Shown here piece by piece: positions 45,600 through 58,256 of a stretch of DNA of 64,000 nucleotides. Made by a program: the position numbers and the translations under genes. Source of the DNA: Selaginella moellendorffii (Eukaryota; Streptophyta; Lycopodiopsida; Selaginellales; Selaginellaceae); NCBI RefSeq assembly GCF_000143415.4, contig NW_003314317.1:875183-939182 (forward strand). Direction: 5' to 3'. Each line of letters opens with the position of its first letter. Position 1 is the first letter of the stretch. A model generated the notes under the pieces. That model was not told the origin of the DNA. It saw only the letters and a list, made by a program, of their open reading frames with translations, and did no database searches.

Positions 45600-48570
45600 G
45601 CGTTTCAGCCGCTGCACATGCACAATCTCTGAAGAATCGGCCTGCTAAACGTCATGCCGAACCTTATAAACTTGTGGTCCAACTTGTTGCAACACATGAT
45701 ACGGTCATTTCCACTGCGCAAGAAGCCCCTTAGATAAACCACATACCGTAAGATGGGGAAAACAGACTAATACTAAGTCATTTATTTTATATTCCGCAGG
45801 TGGACGATGATGGGAGTTGTAGCGCCGTTGTTGTCCCACTTATATGCAGACTATGTGTTCGATAGACTCTGCTCGGACAAGTGGAAGAATGCTTGTCAAA
45901 TATTGATCCCATGACCTAGCATCGGCAGCTCGTGGCAATCGCGAAGGTAAACCCAACTCTATTGGTAATATTGGATCATGACCATATTGTTTATATGGTG
46001 AAGCACTAATAAAACTCTACACCTTTGTGATATATGCATACCAAAGAGACGGCAAATAACCATCCCAATCCGAATGCTGAAAGTTCACATACTTCACAAT
46101 CATCCCTTTGAATGTTTGAACGAGCCGTTCCACTAGACCGTTTGATTGTGGATGATAAACATTGGTGAAAGTGTGGCATATCCCCAACCGAGCCGTCAAA
46201 ACATAAAATGCCTCAACCATAAATGCAGAACCATTATTTGAAAGAATTCGCTCTGGACAAGAATACTAGAACACCACTCTATTGAGAAGGAAGTATCCAA
46301 CAGCAGTTGCAAAGGCGTTAGCAAGAGCACTAACTTCCACTTAACAAGTCAAGTAGTTAGAAGCAATAAGAACATACTCATTGCTAGCAATCGACCGTGG
46401 AAAAGGTCCCATAAGATCAAATGCCACAAACTCAAATGGACGGGAAACTGCAATTGACTCTAACTGTCCTTCCGTGGCACGAGGGGGAGTATTACGAGCT
46501 TAGCACCAAACGCAACTACGTATATACTAGATAATATCACGTCGCATCTCCGGCTAACAGAAAGACCTGCATAGTTTCTCGGTTATACGACGATGTCCCA
46601 TATGCCCACCTAAAACAAAAGAATCATGGTAGGCATGGAGAAACCGTGGAATAAAGATAGAAGGCACTACCAGCCGTAAATGATCATCAGAATCTGTCCC
46701 CATAAAATAAAGAAGGCCGTCTTCAAGGCGATATTGAGAATGTAAATGCCGAAAAGGCAAGTCATCAGCAAGTGATACAAGATTTTTAAACCTATCTCGA
46801 AGCCTTCGAATTCACGGCTCAATCTATTAAGCCTCGCGAACCTCATCAAAAGAAAGTAGATCTTGCTCTACGCCTTGTGGATACTGAATGTCAAGGACAG
46901 CAACCACCAATGGCACAGAATCCTCGTCTAGAAAATCCACAGATGTTGGAACAATAGGCTTGTCAAAAACATGAGAAGACAGTGGAAAAGGAAGAGGAGC
47001 TTGAGAAAGGGCATCAGCATCAGCCATAAAACTCCCTGGGCGATGAACAACATCAAAGTCATATATCTAAAACTTCAAAGCCCACTGAGCAGTATAACCA
47101 ACTAAGTTCTTCTGCTTCAATAATAAAGTAACAGTAATATGGTCACCTTCAAGTAACGTCCGAGAACCATGTAGATATGCATGAAGTTTCTTGAAACCCC
47201 AGACTGCTGCTAAACACTCTTTCTCCATCGTGGAGTAGTTCATCTCCGTTGGTTGTAATGTACGGCTTATGTTTGGAATGGGATGGCACTGACTAGGCAC
47301 ACTCAAGCTCTCTTGCATCAACACACCTCCAAGACCAAAGTCAGAAGCATCCACGCGCAAAATAAACGTTGAGTGTAGTTAGGATATGCCAAAACCAGAG
47401 GAGTCGTCAATAGCTCTTTGAGATCCATGAATGCCCGCTCACAATCCAGAGACCAGATGAAAGATGATGTTGATGACTTCAACAACACTTGCAATGGTGC
47501 AGTGTGATCGGAAAGATGATCCACAAAAGGACTGAGATACTGCACCTTACCCAAGAAGCACTGCACATCATTCACACACTTCGGAGTAGGGAACTTTAGA
47601 ACAGCCACAAGTTTGTTAGGATCAACTTGCAAACCCTCACGAGAAATACAGTACCCAAGATAAGTTGTGTCCTTGGACCCAAACACGCACTTTGACCGCT
47701 TCAGCTTTAAACCAACATCGTGTAGCTGATCCAATAGTTTACAAACATCACGAATGTGCTCCTCCCACGTCCCCTTCAAGTGGATCAAGACATCATCAAT
47801 GAAGTCAACAGTTACCTCTGGCATATTGCAAAGAACCTCGTCCATCATCCGTTAGAAAGTTGCTGGAGCATTGTTCAAACTAAACAGCATCACCAAGAAC
47901 TCGTACAAACCAAATAGTGTACGAAAAGCAGTTTTAGGAATATCGTTTTCAGCTTTCAGTACTTGCCAATACCCAAAAGCAAGATTTAGCTTGGTGAACC
48001 AACAACTTCGCCCCAGATGATCCAAGAGATCAGCAGTGTGAGGAAGAGAGTACACATCTGGGATCGTCACTTCATTTAACGGATGATAGTCGATGCAGAA
48101 ATGAATACTCCCATCAGGCTTCGTCACAAGATGAGGTTCACATGCCCAAGGACTCTGCAATTTCCAAATAACACCCTTCTCCAACATCTCCTTGACGTTT
48201 GCATGTAAAATCTTGATCTCCTTGGGTGACCAACGATGAACAGGAACCTTGATTGGACGAGCATCCCCAGTTGGAATCGGATGACGTGTGGCAATCTTAG
48301 CCCTAGACGATAGGTCAAATTCAAAGAGATTAAAATACTCCTTCATAAGCCGGTTAACCACTACAACACAAAGATCGTCGGAGGGATTGGAAAAGGAAAA
48401 AGTAGAACAAGATGGAAACACAAAAGGAAATAGTGGGGGAACAAAAGTAATGGAAGCAGAGGTAGAAGTAAAGGGACGAAGTGGTACGGAAGTGAGAGGA
48501 ATGGATGAAATATAAAGAAGTATGAGACAAGGGGGAGAATCCTTAAAGTCACACTTGGCATGATTGTGCA
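45600..48570 (-). pseudogene. pol remains of gypsy element 2
   Basis: From 48570 downward: the end of protease and linker (P-S-D-D-L-C-V-V-V-V-N-R-L-M-K-E-Y), then RT over a 240-codon open stretch (48574-47852). Key RT blocks are P-I-K-V-P-V-H, C-I-D-Y-H-P-L-N and, after a frame break, [10 protein letters not shown] near 47795-47815. RNase H starts at about 47360 (R-V-D-A-S-D-F-G-L). The integrase core follows near 46440-46020. It is the best-preserved pol of the three gypsy copies but still broken. Confidence 0.75.
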
Positions 48571-48585
48571 ACAACTAATCCATAT

Positions 48586-48780
48586 TGTAAGCTCCTGAGT
48601 TTGGACTTCCCGGGAGGTCACCCAGCCCAGTACTATTCAAACCCAAGGACGCTTAACCCCAAATATCCCAAGACCCTTAACCGATTGGAAAAGGGGGTGC
48701 ACTCTTGTTCATGGGCCTTTTCCCTCTATATTTGAACCTCTATGGATCGTCTCTCGAGTCATTCCCTTTGGTTGCTTACA
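48586..48780 (-). repeat. TRIM 3' LTR
   Basis: 195 bp; about 99% identical to the partner at 48986-49180. Confidence 0.9.
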
Positions 48781-48985
48781 ATCCACCACGCTTCCCTGCA
48801 AGTTCACGCCCTCATGAACAGAAGCTAAGAGCCGCAGCTCTCCCGAGAGCCTCGCTCTCTTGACACCCTACCCCTCGGGTCGAGCCCAGCGGGAGCAAAC
48901 TGGACCAGCCAGATGTTAATCAACATGTGGTGTGATTTCCTTAGCCAACCAACAGAGTCAAACCCGAGACCGCTCTGATACCAAA

Positions 48986-49180
48986 TGTAAGCTCCTGAGT
49001 TTGGACTTCCCGGGAGGTCACCCAGCCCAGTACTATTCAAACCCAAGGACGCTTAACCCCAAATATCCCAAGACCCTTAACCGATTGGAAAAGGGGGTGC
49101 ACTCTTGTTCATGGGCCCTTTCCCTCTATATTTGAACCCCTATGGATCGTCTCTCGAGTCATTCCCTTTGGTTGCTTACA
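48986..49180 (-). repeat. TRIM 5' LTR
   Basis: 195 bp; followed in sense direction by the primer binding site at 48983-48972. Confidence 0.9.
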
Positions 49181-50490
49181 CATACCAAGAATGAGGTTAA
49201 AAGCTTGACTCGGCACCACCTGCAATGACTGCAACTCAAGCTCGAGATCACCCACACACACAACCAGGTCCGCCTCATACCGTGCATATGCATGTGTATG
49301 GTCGTTGCTATAAAGAATGAAACTAGTTCCACCGCACGACGCAAGTGTAGACAACAATGTGTGGCAACAGGTCAAGCAATAGAAGATAAACTCGAACCTA
49401 TATCAACCAACACGAAGAGAATAATAGGAGACATTTTGTTATAAAAACGAGCTTGGAAAGTAAACATTGGATGAACCGGTGCTGAGTGAACCCCTTGATG
49501 ATACTCCCGAAAGAAAAATGGAGGGGTCACTGACTTATTCATGCAAGGTCCCTCTATTACTCGCTCAGCTCCTCATTTCCCAGATGCATCTCGATGTCCA
49601 GACCTTCCACTGCAGCAGCACCAACGGGACGTTGCTGACGCCAAGGTCTCCACCTAGGAAATGGAGGTTGCCAATCCGGAAAATGCCGACAATGCTAATA
49701 AGTATAACCAACTTCATCACATGCCTAGCAGCGAACATCATGGCCACGACCATGTCCTCGCGCTTGTCCTTGGACTCGAACAGCAGCAGCATCAACCTCC
49801 ATTGGAACAAGACCATCACCCATAGGAAGTGGAGCGGAAGGACATGCAACGAGAAGTGGAAGAGGTGATATCTCATAACGTTATGCCAAGTGAAAAGCAT
49901 CGTCAAGGGTGGCAGGAGCAAGTGTATGCACAAGTTCAACAAAATCTTGACGAAGTGCTGGCCACAACATTCCTAGCTTGATCTGCTCCGACATATTTGG
50001 CTCCGCACGAAGCAAAAGACTTTGGAAATGAATGCCAAATTGCATCACCGACTCAGATGGCCTTTGGTGAAGACGATGCAATTGTTGGAAAGCATCATCA
50101 CAATCATCGGCATGTCCAAAGGCGCATTAGAAGACGTCTGGGAGAACACTCCAATCCCTACGAGTGGCTGCGCTTAAACCATTGTATCACTGCAACGTCA
50201 TCCCTTGGAGACACGTGGGAAACTCACACAAACATCAAGCATCATCCCAAGAATGATATGTGGCAATCACTATGAAGTGATTGAATCAATGGTACACATC
50301 ATCCCTAGGATTCCCGCGAAAGAACTCCGGCCGAACGCGAGGATTGGCATCAAGAGTAGGAGTTGTACCACGTGCCATGAACGCTGCCATCAACTGAGTT
50401 TGGTTGTTCAATTGCAAGCACATAGCATCAAGCAATTGTACCAACTGCTGTTCCAAAGTCAAAGGAGGAGATTGTTGATCTGTCATGAAA
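49181..50490 (-). pseudogene. gag and protease start of gypsy element 2
   Basis: Starts at about 50486 with M-T-D-Q-Q-S-P-P-L-T and is open for 66 codons. A TGG-to-TGA change then stops it within the D-D-V-Y-H-W-F-N-H-F region known from element 1. The zinc knuckle near 49700-49750 has two TAG stops (W and R/Q positions). The pattern points to cytosine deamination. Confidence 0.7.
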
Positions 50491-50699
50491 ATAAATGAAA
50501 AAGAAAGAGAAAAAGAAGAGAAATGACAAAAAGCTAGAAGGAAATGGTAGATCTAGACAACACAAAAAGCTAGATCTAGACCAAAACCCTGAAAGGAAAG
50601 AACAAAAGAAAAGAAATGGAAAAAATTAGATCTAAACCAAAATCCCAAATCTAAGCACTTCTTAAGGACAATCAAAGGTGCTTCTCATCTCCACCAATG

Positions 50700-50873
50700 T
50701 GAGTGCTTAGAATATAGAAAGGGAATATAGAAAATGTGGATATTAATTAGCTCAAAAGCCCTAACTTATATACAGGAGCGAGTGGTCTAGATTGAAACGA
50801 ATCTGACGGCTACCAAAATCCCACTACACTAATATTAGTATACGGCATCGTAGCTGTATACTTGGCCCTCACA
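50700..50873 (-). repeat. 5' LTR of gypsy element 2
   Basis: 174 bp, TGTGAGTGC to CCTCACA on the plus strand; the sense direction is minus. Confidence 0.8.
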
Positions 50874-51522
50874 CTGTAAGTGTTACATATTTAATTTATG
50901 ACATATAAAAAACAGAGAAAAAATCTATTTCTTTCTATGGAGACAATTCCACACAAACATATTTTCTTGAAATTACAGAAAACTTCAAAATTATAACCTT
51001 CCTTTTGAGAATAAAAAGAACACATATATATTTTTTAATTATACATTAAATAATACTTTAAGGATCTTATAATTATGAAAGATACTTCTATATATACAAT
51101 TTATAAAATATTTATTTTATATAAATTTGTTTTGCTATTATAAAATAATATTTTTATAAAAAACTAAACTTTCTTCAAAAGGTATCTAGGATAAATTATA
51201 TTAATTAGCTATCTTATGGCTAACGGTAAATGTTATAAGAATAAAGCTCAATAATGAATCTAATTACTTTTTGAAGAAAAATGATAATTTCGAATTTTAA
51301 TATATTTTTAATTATCAAGTAAATAATAAGTTATGTATATAATTATTTGGTTCTAAATAAGCTTACTTATGTTTTATCCACATATTATGATGGCACAAAT
51401 AGAAAGCATATAAAACAAATATATAAATAACTTCAATCATTTTTTATCTCAATTATTAAAAAGCATCAGAAGATCAACATTTAATTTTTTTTCAAAAAAA
51501 AATATTTTAAAATATTTTAATA
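50874..51522. other. AT-rich spacer between gypsy elements 2 and 3
   Basis: No gene or recognisable repeat; poly-A/T runs. Confidence 0.55.
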
Positions 51523-51698
51523 TGTGAGTGCATGGAATATGGGAAGGAAATACAAAAAATGTGCATATCAATTAGCCCAAAAACCATAACTTATATACAA
51601 GAGCGAGTGGTTCGGATTGAAACCAATTTGATTACTACCAAAATCCCACTACATTAATATTAGTATATAACATCATGGCCGTACACTTGGACCTCATA
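51523..51698 (-). repeat. 3' LTR of gypsy element 3
   Basis: 176 bp; the terminal CTCACA has become CTCATA. Confidence 0.75.
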
Positions 51699-54600
51699 TC
51701 ATCCCATCCTCTCAGAATAATGGAAGACTATTAGGCTTCTCTTGTAGATGGGCTAGGATCTAGAGGAACGTTAGGAGGAGGCATTGGCAGATTTGTAGGT
51801 GGTATTAGCTGTTTTTGATCCTTTTGTATAAAGCGTTTCAGCTGGTGCATATGCATTTTTTTTGGAGGATTGGTCTGTTGGATGTCATACTGAACCTCAT
51901 AAACTTGTGGTCTAACTTGCCACAACACCTGAGACGGTCATTTCCATTGAGCAAGGAGCCCCTTAGATAAACCACGTACTGTAAGATAGGGAAAGTAGAC
52001 TAATACTAAGTCATTTATTTTATATTCTATAGGTGGACGATGATGGGAGTTGTAGCATCGTTGTTGTCCCACTTATACGCGGCCTAAGTGTTCGGCAGAC
52101 TCTACTCGGACAAGTGGAAGAATGCTCGTCAAATACTGATCCCACGACCTAACATCGGCAGCTCGTGGCAATCGCGAAGGTAAACCCAACTCCGTTGGTA
52201 ATATTGGATCATGACCATATAGGTGTTTATATGGTGAAACACCAATAAAACTCTACACCTTTGTGATATATGCATACCGAAGAGATAGCAAATAACCATC
52301 CCAATTTGAATGCTAAAAGTATATGTACTTCATGATCATCCCTTTGAACGTCCGAATGAATCATTCTACCAAATTGTTTGATTGTGGATGATAAACACTT
52401 ATGAAAGTGTGGCATATCCCCAACTGAGATGTGAAAATATAAAATGCCTCAGTTATAAATACAATATCAGTATCCAAAAGAATCCACTCTAGACAAGAGT
52501 GTTAGAACACCACTTAATTGAGGAGGAAGTATCCAACAGCAGTTGTAGAAGCGCTAGCAAGAGCACTAACTTCCACCCAACGAGTCAAGTAGTCAGAAGC
52601 AATAATAACATACTCATTGCCAGTAGTCGATTGTGGAAAAGGTCCAATAAGATCAAACGCCAAAAACTCAAATGGACGGGAAACTGCAATTGACTTCAAC
52701 CGTCCTTCCGCGGCACCAGGAGGAGTATTACGAGCTTAGCACCAAACGCAGCTACGCACATACTAGATAATATCACGTTGCATCTCCGGCCAACAAAAAG
52801 ACCTGCACAGTTTCTCGGTTACACGACGATGTCTCATATGCCCACCTAAAACAAAAGAATCATGGTAGGCATAGAGAAACCGTGGAATAAAGACAGAAGG
52901 CACCACCAGCCATAAATGATCATCATAATCCATCCCTACAAATAAAGAAGGCCGTCTTCAAGGCGATATTGAGAATGTAAATGCCAAAAAGGCAAGTCAT
53001 CAGCAAGTGATATAGGATTTTCAAACCTATTTTGAAGCTTTCGAATCCACAACTCAATTTTTTGAGCCTCGCAAACTTTATCAAGAGAAGGTAGATCTTG
53101 CTCTGTGCCTTGTGGACACTAAACGTTAAGTACAACAACCACCGACAGCACAAAATCCTTGTTTAAAAAATCCATAGATGTTGGAACAACAGGCTTGTAA
53201 AAAACATGAGAAGAAAGTGGAAAAGGAAGAGGAGCTTGAGAAAGGGCATCAGCATCAGCCATAAAACTCTCTAGGCGATGAATAACATCAAAGTCATATA
53301 TCTAAAACTTCAAAGCCCACCAAGCAGTATAACCAACTAAGTTCTTCCACTTTAATAATGAAGTAATGGCAACATGATCACTTTTTAGTAACATCTGAGA
53401 ATCATATAGATATGCATGAAGTGTTTCAAAATCCCAAACTATTGTTAAACACTCATTCTCTGTTGTGGAGTAGTTCACCTCTACTAGTTATAATGTACGG
53501 CTTATATATGCAATGGGATGGTATTAAGTAAACACACTTGGGCTCTCTTGTATCAACACACCTCCAAGACTAATATTAAAAGCATCCACGTGCAAAATAA
53601 AAGGTTGAGTGTAGTCAGGATATGCCAACACCAGAGGAGTTGTCAATATCTCTTTGAGATCCATGAACGCCCACTCATAATCTAGAGATCAGATGAAAGA
53701 TGACATTGATGACTTCAGCAACACTTGCAACGGTGCAATGTGATCAGAAAGATAATCCACAAAATGGCCGAGATACTACACCTTGCCCAGGAAGTGCTAC
53801 ACATCATTCACACACTTCGGAGTAGGGAACGTTAAAATAGCTACAAGTTTGTCAAAATCAACTTGCAAATCCTCACGAAAAATACAATACCCAAGATAAA
53901 TTGTGTCCTTGGACCCAAACAAACATTTTGATCGCTTCAGCTTTAAATCAATGTCCCATAGCCAATCCATCAATGAAGTTAATAGTTACCTCTAGCATAT
54001 CATAAAGAACCTCATCCACCATTTGCTAGAAAGTTGCTAGAGCATTGTTCAAACCAAACAACATCACCAAAAACTCGTATAAACCAAATTGTGTATGAAA
54101 AACAGTTTTATGAATATTTTCTTCAGCCATCGATACTTGCCAATACCCAGAAGCAAAATTTAGCTTAGACAATTTAAGAGATTAGCAGTGTGAGGAAGAG
54201 GGTACATATCTGGGATCGTCACTTCGTTTAATGGACGATAGTTGATGCAAAGACGAATACTCCCATCAGACTTTGTCACAAGATGAAATTCAGATGCCCA
54301 AGGACTTTGTGACTTCTGAATAACACCCTTCTTCAACATTTCCTTGACTTTTGCATATAAAATCTTGATCTCTTTGGGTGACTGGCGACAAATAGAAACC
54401 TTGATTGGATAAGCATCCCCGTTAAAATCGAATGACGTGTGGCAATCTTGGCCCCAGATGATAGGTCAAATTTAAAGAGATCAGAATACTCTTTCATGAG
54501 CTGGTCAACCGCTACAACACAAAGACTATCAGAGGGATTGGAAAAAAGAAGAGCAGAACAAAACAGAAACATAGAAGGAAGTAGTGGGGGGGACAAAAGT

Positions 54601-55931
54601 AATGGAAGCAGAGGTAGAAGCAAAAAGATGAAGAGATATGAAAGTGAAAGGAATGGATGAAATATAAAGAAGTATGAGACAAAAAGGAGAAGCCTCAAAG
54701 TCATATTTGGCATGATTGCATTGCAACTAATCCATATTAAAGATAAGGTCAAAAGCTTGATTCGGCACCATTCGTAATGATTGCAACCCAAGCTCAAAAT
54801 CACCCACACGCACAACTAAGTCTACCTCATCCCGTGTATATGCATATGTATGGTTGTTGCCATAAAGAATGAAAACTAGCTCCACTGCATGATGCAAATG
54901 TAAACGGCAATATGTGGCAATAGGTCAAACAATAGAAGATAAACTCAAACTTTTATCAACCAAGATGAAGAGAAGAATAAGAGACTACTTATTATAAAAA
55001 CAAGCTTGGAAAGTAAACACTGAATGAATTAATGCTGAGTGAACCCCTTGATGATACTTTTGAAAGAAAGATGGAGGCGTCACTGACTTATTCACGCAAG
55101 ATCCTTTCATTACTCGCATGACTCCTTGTTTCCTAGATGCATCTCGATGTCAAGACCTTCCACTACAGCAGCACCATTGTTGATGCCAAGGTCTCCACCT
55201 AGGAAATGGTGGCCGCCAATTTAGAAAATGCTGATAACACCAATAAGTGTGACTAACTTTATCACACACCCAACAATAAACATCATGGCCATAACTACGT
55301 CCTCGCCTTTGTCCTAGAACTCGAGCAATAATAGCATCAATCTCCATTGGAACAGGACCATCACCCACAAGAAGTGGAATTAAAGGACATGCAGCGAGAA
55401 ATGGAATAAGTGACGTCTTATAATGTTGTGCTAAGTAAAGCATCATCAAGGGTGGCTGAAACAAGTGTATGTACAAGTTTAATAAGACTTTGATAAAGTG
55501 TTGGCCACAACATTCCTACCTTGATCCACTCTTACATATTTAGCTCTACATGAAGCAAGAGGCTTCGGAAACAAACACCAAATTGCATCACCAACTCAAA
55601 TGGCCCTTGACGAAGACGATGTAATTGTTGAAAGGCATTATCATAATCGTCAGTATGTCCGAATGCACGTTTGAAGACGTCCAAGAGAACACTTTAATCC
55701 CCACGAGTGACTATGCTCAAACCATTGTATCAGACATGAATAAAAAGCTAGAAGGAAAGGGAGATTTAGACAATGCAAAAGCTAGATCTAAACCAAAATC
55801 TTGAAAGGAAAGAACAAAAGAAAGAAAATGGAAAAAGTTAGATCTAGACAATGCAAAAGCTAAATTTAAACCAAAATCCCAAATTTAAACACTCATTAAG
55901 GACAATCAAAAGTGCCCTTCATTTTCACAAA

Positions 55932-56107
55932 TATGAGTGTATGGAATATGGAAAGTAAATACAGAAAATATGCATATCAATTAACCCAAAAACCTTAGTT
56001 TATATATAAGAGTGAGTGGTCCGAATTAAAACCAATCTGATAGTTATCAAAATCCCACTACGCTAATATTAATATATAGCATTATAACTGTACACTTAAA
56101 CCTCACA
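55932..56107 (-). repeat. 5' LTR of gypsy element 3
   Basis: 176 bp; transition-rich relative to the other LTR copies. Confidence 0.75.
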
Positions 56108-56884
56108 AATAGAATTTCTACTTTATATAATATTTTTTTTAGTTAAACATAATATAAAACTAAATCAAATGAGGTTATATATTTACAAATTGAATACTAT
56201 TAATGTTTTAATATTTTTATGCATCCAAGAGGCATTTGAAATTTAATACTTTAAAATTCTTTTTCCCCATAAAATTTTGGCATTTTAAATTGTTCAAATA
56301 ACACTTTGATGCTTTCTTTTTTATCTTGTTTGCATTTACAAGCAATATATGGAGAACCTTTTATATGTCAAATTTGCAAAGCTATTTTATTTAGAGTTAA
56401 TGAAGTAAATCTCCTAAGTTCCTTTTCTTTGTATTTTTTATTTCTTATTTATAGTGTGTTTTCTTGATCTGGATTGCAAATACAATATCATTATCAAGTG
56501 TTGTATGGTTATATAATTCTGATTGTAAACATGTATTGAAATTTAGTTTTGTATAGTCTTGAGTAGAGAAATACTTGGCTTTATATGCATTCAAGGAACT
56601 GCATTGCAATCACTAACAGGTTTGTTTCAATCATCTCACTATAAGCAAATGATACAAAAGAACTTCTATATGTTTAGAGAACATTTCATGATGCTATTAA
56701 ACCCTCTTTATGTGAGGAAAATCTTGGTGAACCTAAAACAAGAAGGCAACCTAGATCTCATTGAAGCCAGGTGATACTAGAGCTTCAGTTTATTTGCTAT
56801 CTTGTAGTCATGGGTCACTTTGTGATGGAGCAAAAATTGGATGGAGTTATTATTTTTAACTCCAGGCAAATTTGTTTATTAAGC
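56108..56884. other. AT-rich intergenic DNA
   Basis: A 71-codon frame on the plus strand (56559-56774) has no recognised motif and lies beyond the 3' end of the hydrolase gene. I do not call a gene. Confidence 0.45.
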
Positions 56885-58005
56885 TTAGAAGTTCCATACA
56901 AAGATGAAGTAGAGGAACACCAGTATACAAAATGCAGTTGCCACTATGAGCAAGGATGATTTACTGTGTTCTTTAATCTCAATCATAACGTTTTCCTTAA
57001 TAATATCTTGTAGAAACTCAACAAGGCTTACAGTGGAGGCATTGTCTGATAGAGCTGATGTTAAAATTAAAAGAAACAAGCTTATATATTTAATTACCGA
57101 GTGGAGGCAAGCAATGGCCATAAGGATGAACTATAATAACTGGTTTCACAAACTTTTTTGCCAGATCTTCTCCACTTGACTTAAATATGGTATCTAGCTC
57201 GCCTTGAAATTAAGTGATGGATTAACCAAGAACAAATGCATATGAATGTAGATTTCTTACCAATCAAATGAAAAGATGGACAATGTATGGGGTGATCATA
57301 TACTTTACATAGTGGCTGGCATCGAATAATTCCTCCAGATATTATAATTACAAATTTTAGCTCGGTCGGAAGGATAGATTTCTGCAACAAAATATTAAAA
57401 TGATTTCTCCATGATATGCGCATACAAACCTTGGTTTGTTGCATTCCAGCCAACGCCCCAGCAACAATACCTCCCTAGACAATTTATAAGAAAACTGTAA
57501 GAAAACACTTAATATTCTTAACAATAAAAGGAAATTTAGAGCTTGCCAAGGACATTCCCAGTAATCCATCAAAAGGACCGCATTTTTTCATGTATCGAGA
57601 GATGCATGAAATGCCTTGTTCGAATGACTTATAATCTACAATGGTCATTTCCTGGGATCACACAAAGAAACATTAGAAGGAAAGAGGAAAGCTAAAGGAA
57701 CAATTTATAAAACACCTTGTTGCCTCTAAACCACTCGAGATATGGTGGCGCAAAGTTTCTCTTTTCGCCATCGATCACTGGAAAAGGAGCATCCAGGAAA
57801 CTCTGGAAAAACGGAGCTTTCAAGAGATTTGAAGCAAAGTACTACAGAAGAAATGAAACAAAGCAAAAGGAGAGAAAGCTCTTGCCAGATCGAGAAGATT
57901 TAGCACCGAATCGTCCCATTTGACAGCGCTCAATTGAGCTTGGAGCTGGCGAGAATTGTCACCATGGCCGTGGAGGCAAAGCACACGAAGGCGTCGCAGC
58001 TCCAT
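56885..58005 (-). CDS. FSH1/OVCA2-type serine hydrolase with hydrophobic C-terminal tail
   Basis: Seven minus-strand exons: 58005-57886, 57841-57716, 57651-57547, 57474-57430, 57381-57261, 57202-57098 and 57045-56885. They join in phase to 260 aa. Seen: R-V-L-C-L-H-G-H near the N-terminus, D-A-P-F-P, F-D-G-L-L-G-M-S-L-G with nucleophile S116 in G-x-S-x-G, K-F-V-I-I-I-S-G, C-P-S-F-H-L-I-G-E-L-D (likely Asp 176) and H-P-Y-G-H-C-L-P-P-L (likely His 202). These are the landmarks of FSH1-family alpha/beta hydrolases, esterase-like enzymes often mislabelled as dihydrofolate reductase in plants. Two oddities: introns 1 and 3 appear to start with GC (GCAAG) rather than GT, and the last 24 residues are strongly hydrophobic, suggesting a tail anchor. 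If a further splice site removes that tail, the end would differ. Confidence 0.8.
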
Positions 58006-58256
58006 GACTTCGTTCCTCTACAAAGCTCTACAGAGAAAGAACACGCAGCGCTTGCAAGTGTTCTTATTTCAAGGATTTCAATGTCTTGGCAGATGGTCCT
58101 TATCGTGCCCATACCCTGCCCACGACATTTTCATGTGATCCACCAACATTTGTAACAATGTGTGGTTCTAAGAACACACAAAGTACGAGTGCTTTTTGAC
58201 TACTTGGAACATCCTGATGTTCCTGCAATAAAACCTCTTTACATATTGTGCATAAT
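58006..58256. promoter_or_regulatory. Divergent upstream region of two hydrolase genes
   Basis: 251 bp (506 bp if the plus-strand gene starts at 58512) between the minus-strand FSH1-type gene and the plus-strand ABHD11-type gene. No conserved box recognised. Confidence 0.4.

Larger units (their letters stand above)
48586..49180 (-). mobile_element. TRIM retrotransposon nested in gypsy element 2
   Basis: Two 195-bp direct repeats (48586-48780 and 48986-49180) differ at only about two positions, run from TGTAAGC to GCTTACA and enclose 205 bp without coding capacity. GCTCTGATACCA at 48972-48983 is the complement of the initiator-Met-tRNA primer site TGGTATCAGAGC, two bases inside the right LTR, so the element points to the minus strand. 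Flanks CATAT and CATAC form a 5-bp target-site duplication with one mismatch, interrupting the protease region. Size and structure match terminal-repeat retrotransposons in miniature. Confidence 0.9.
45290..50873 (-). mobile_element. Ty3/gypsy LTR retrotransposon, element 2
   Basis: LTRs at 45290-45465 and 50700-50873 enclose, in sense order on the minus strand, gag, protease, RT, RNase H and integrase: Ty3/gypsy order. The purine tract lies beside the left LTR (complement at about 45467-45483). A TGGTGGAGATGAG-like stretch follows the right LTR and may be the primer site. The flanks (TTGT and CTGT) do not give a clean target-site duplication. Internal stops and frameshifts, many of C-to-T type, mean no activity of its own. 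A TRIM element is inserted at 48586-49180. Confidence 0.85.
51523..56107 (-). mobile_element. Ty3/gypsy LTR retrotransposon, element 3, heavily decayed
   Basis: LTRs lie at 51523-51698 and 55932-56107. The tetranucleotide AATA directly flanks both (51519-51522 and 56108-56111), a plausible 4-bp target-site duplication. Internal order matches element 2, with integrase pieces (52514-52700), RT/RNase H pieces (about 53200-54330), a protease-end and linker frame (54333-54815) and gag pieces (55150-55740). It has more stops and deletions than element 2. Confidence 0.8.
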
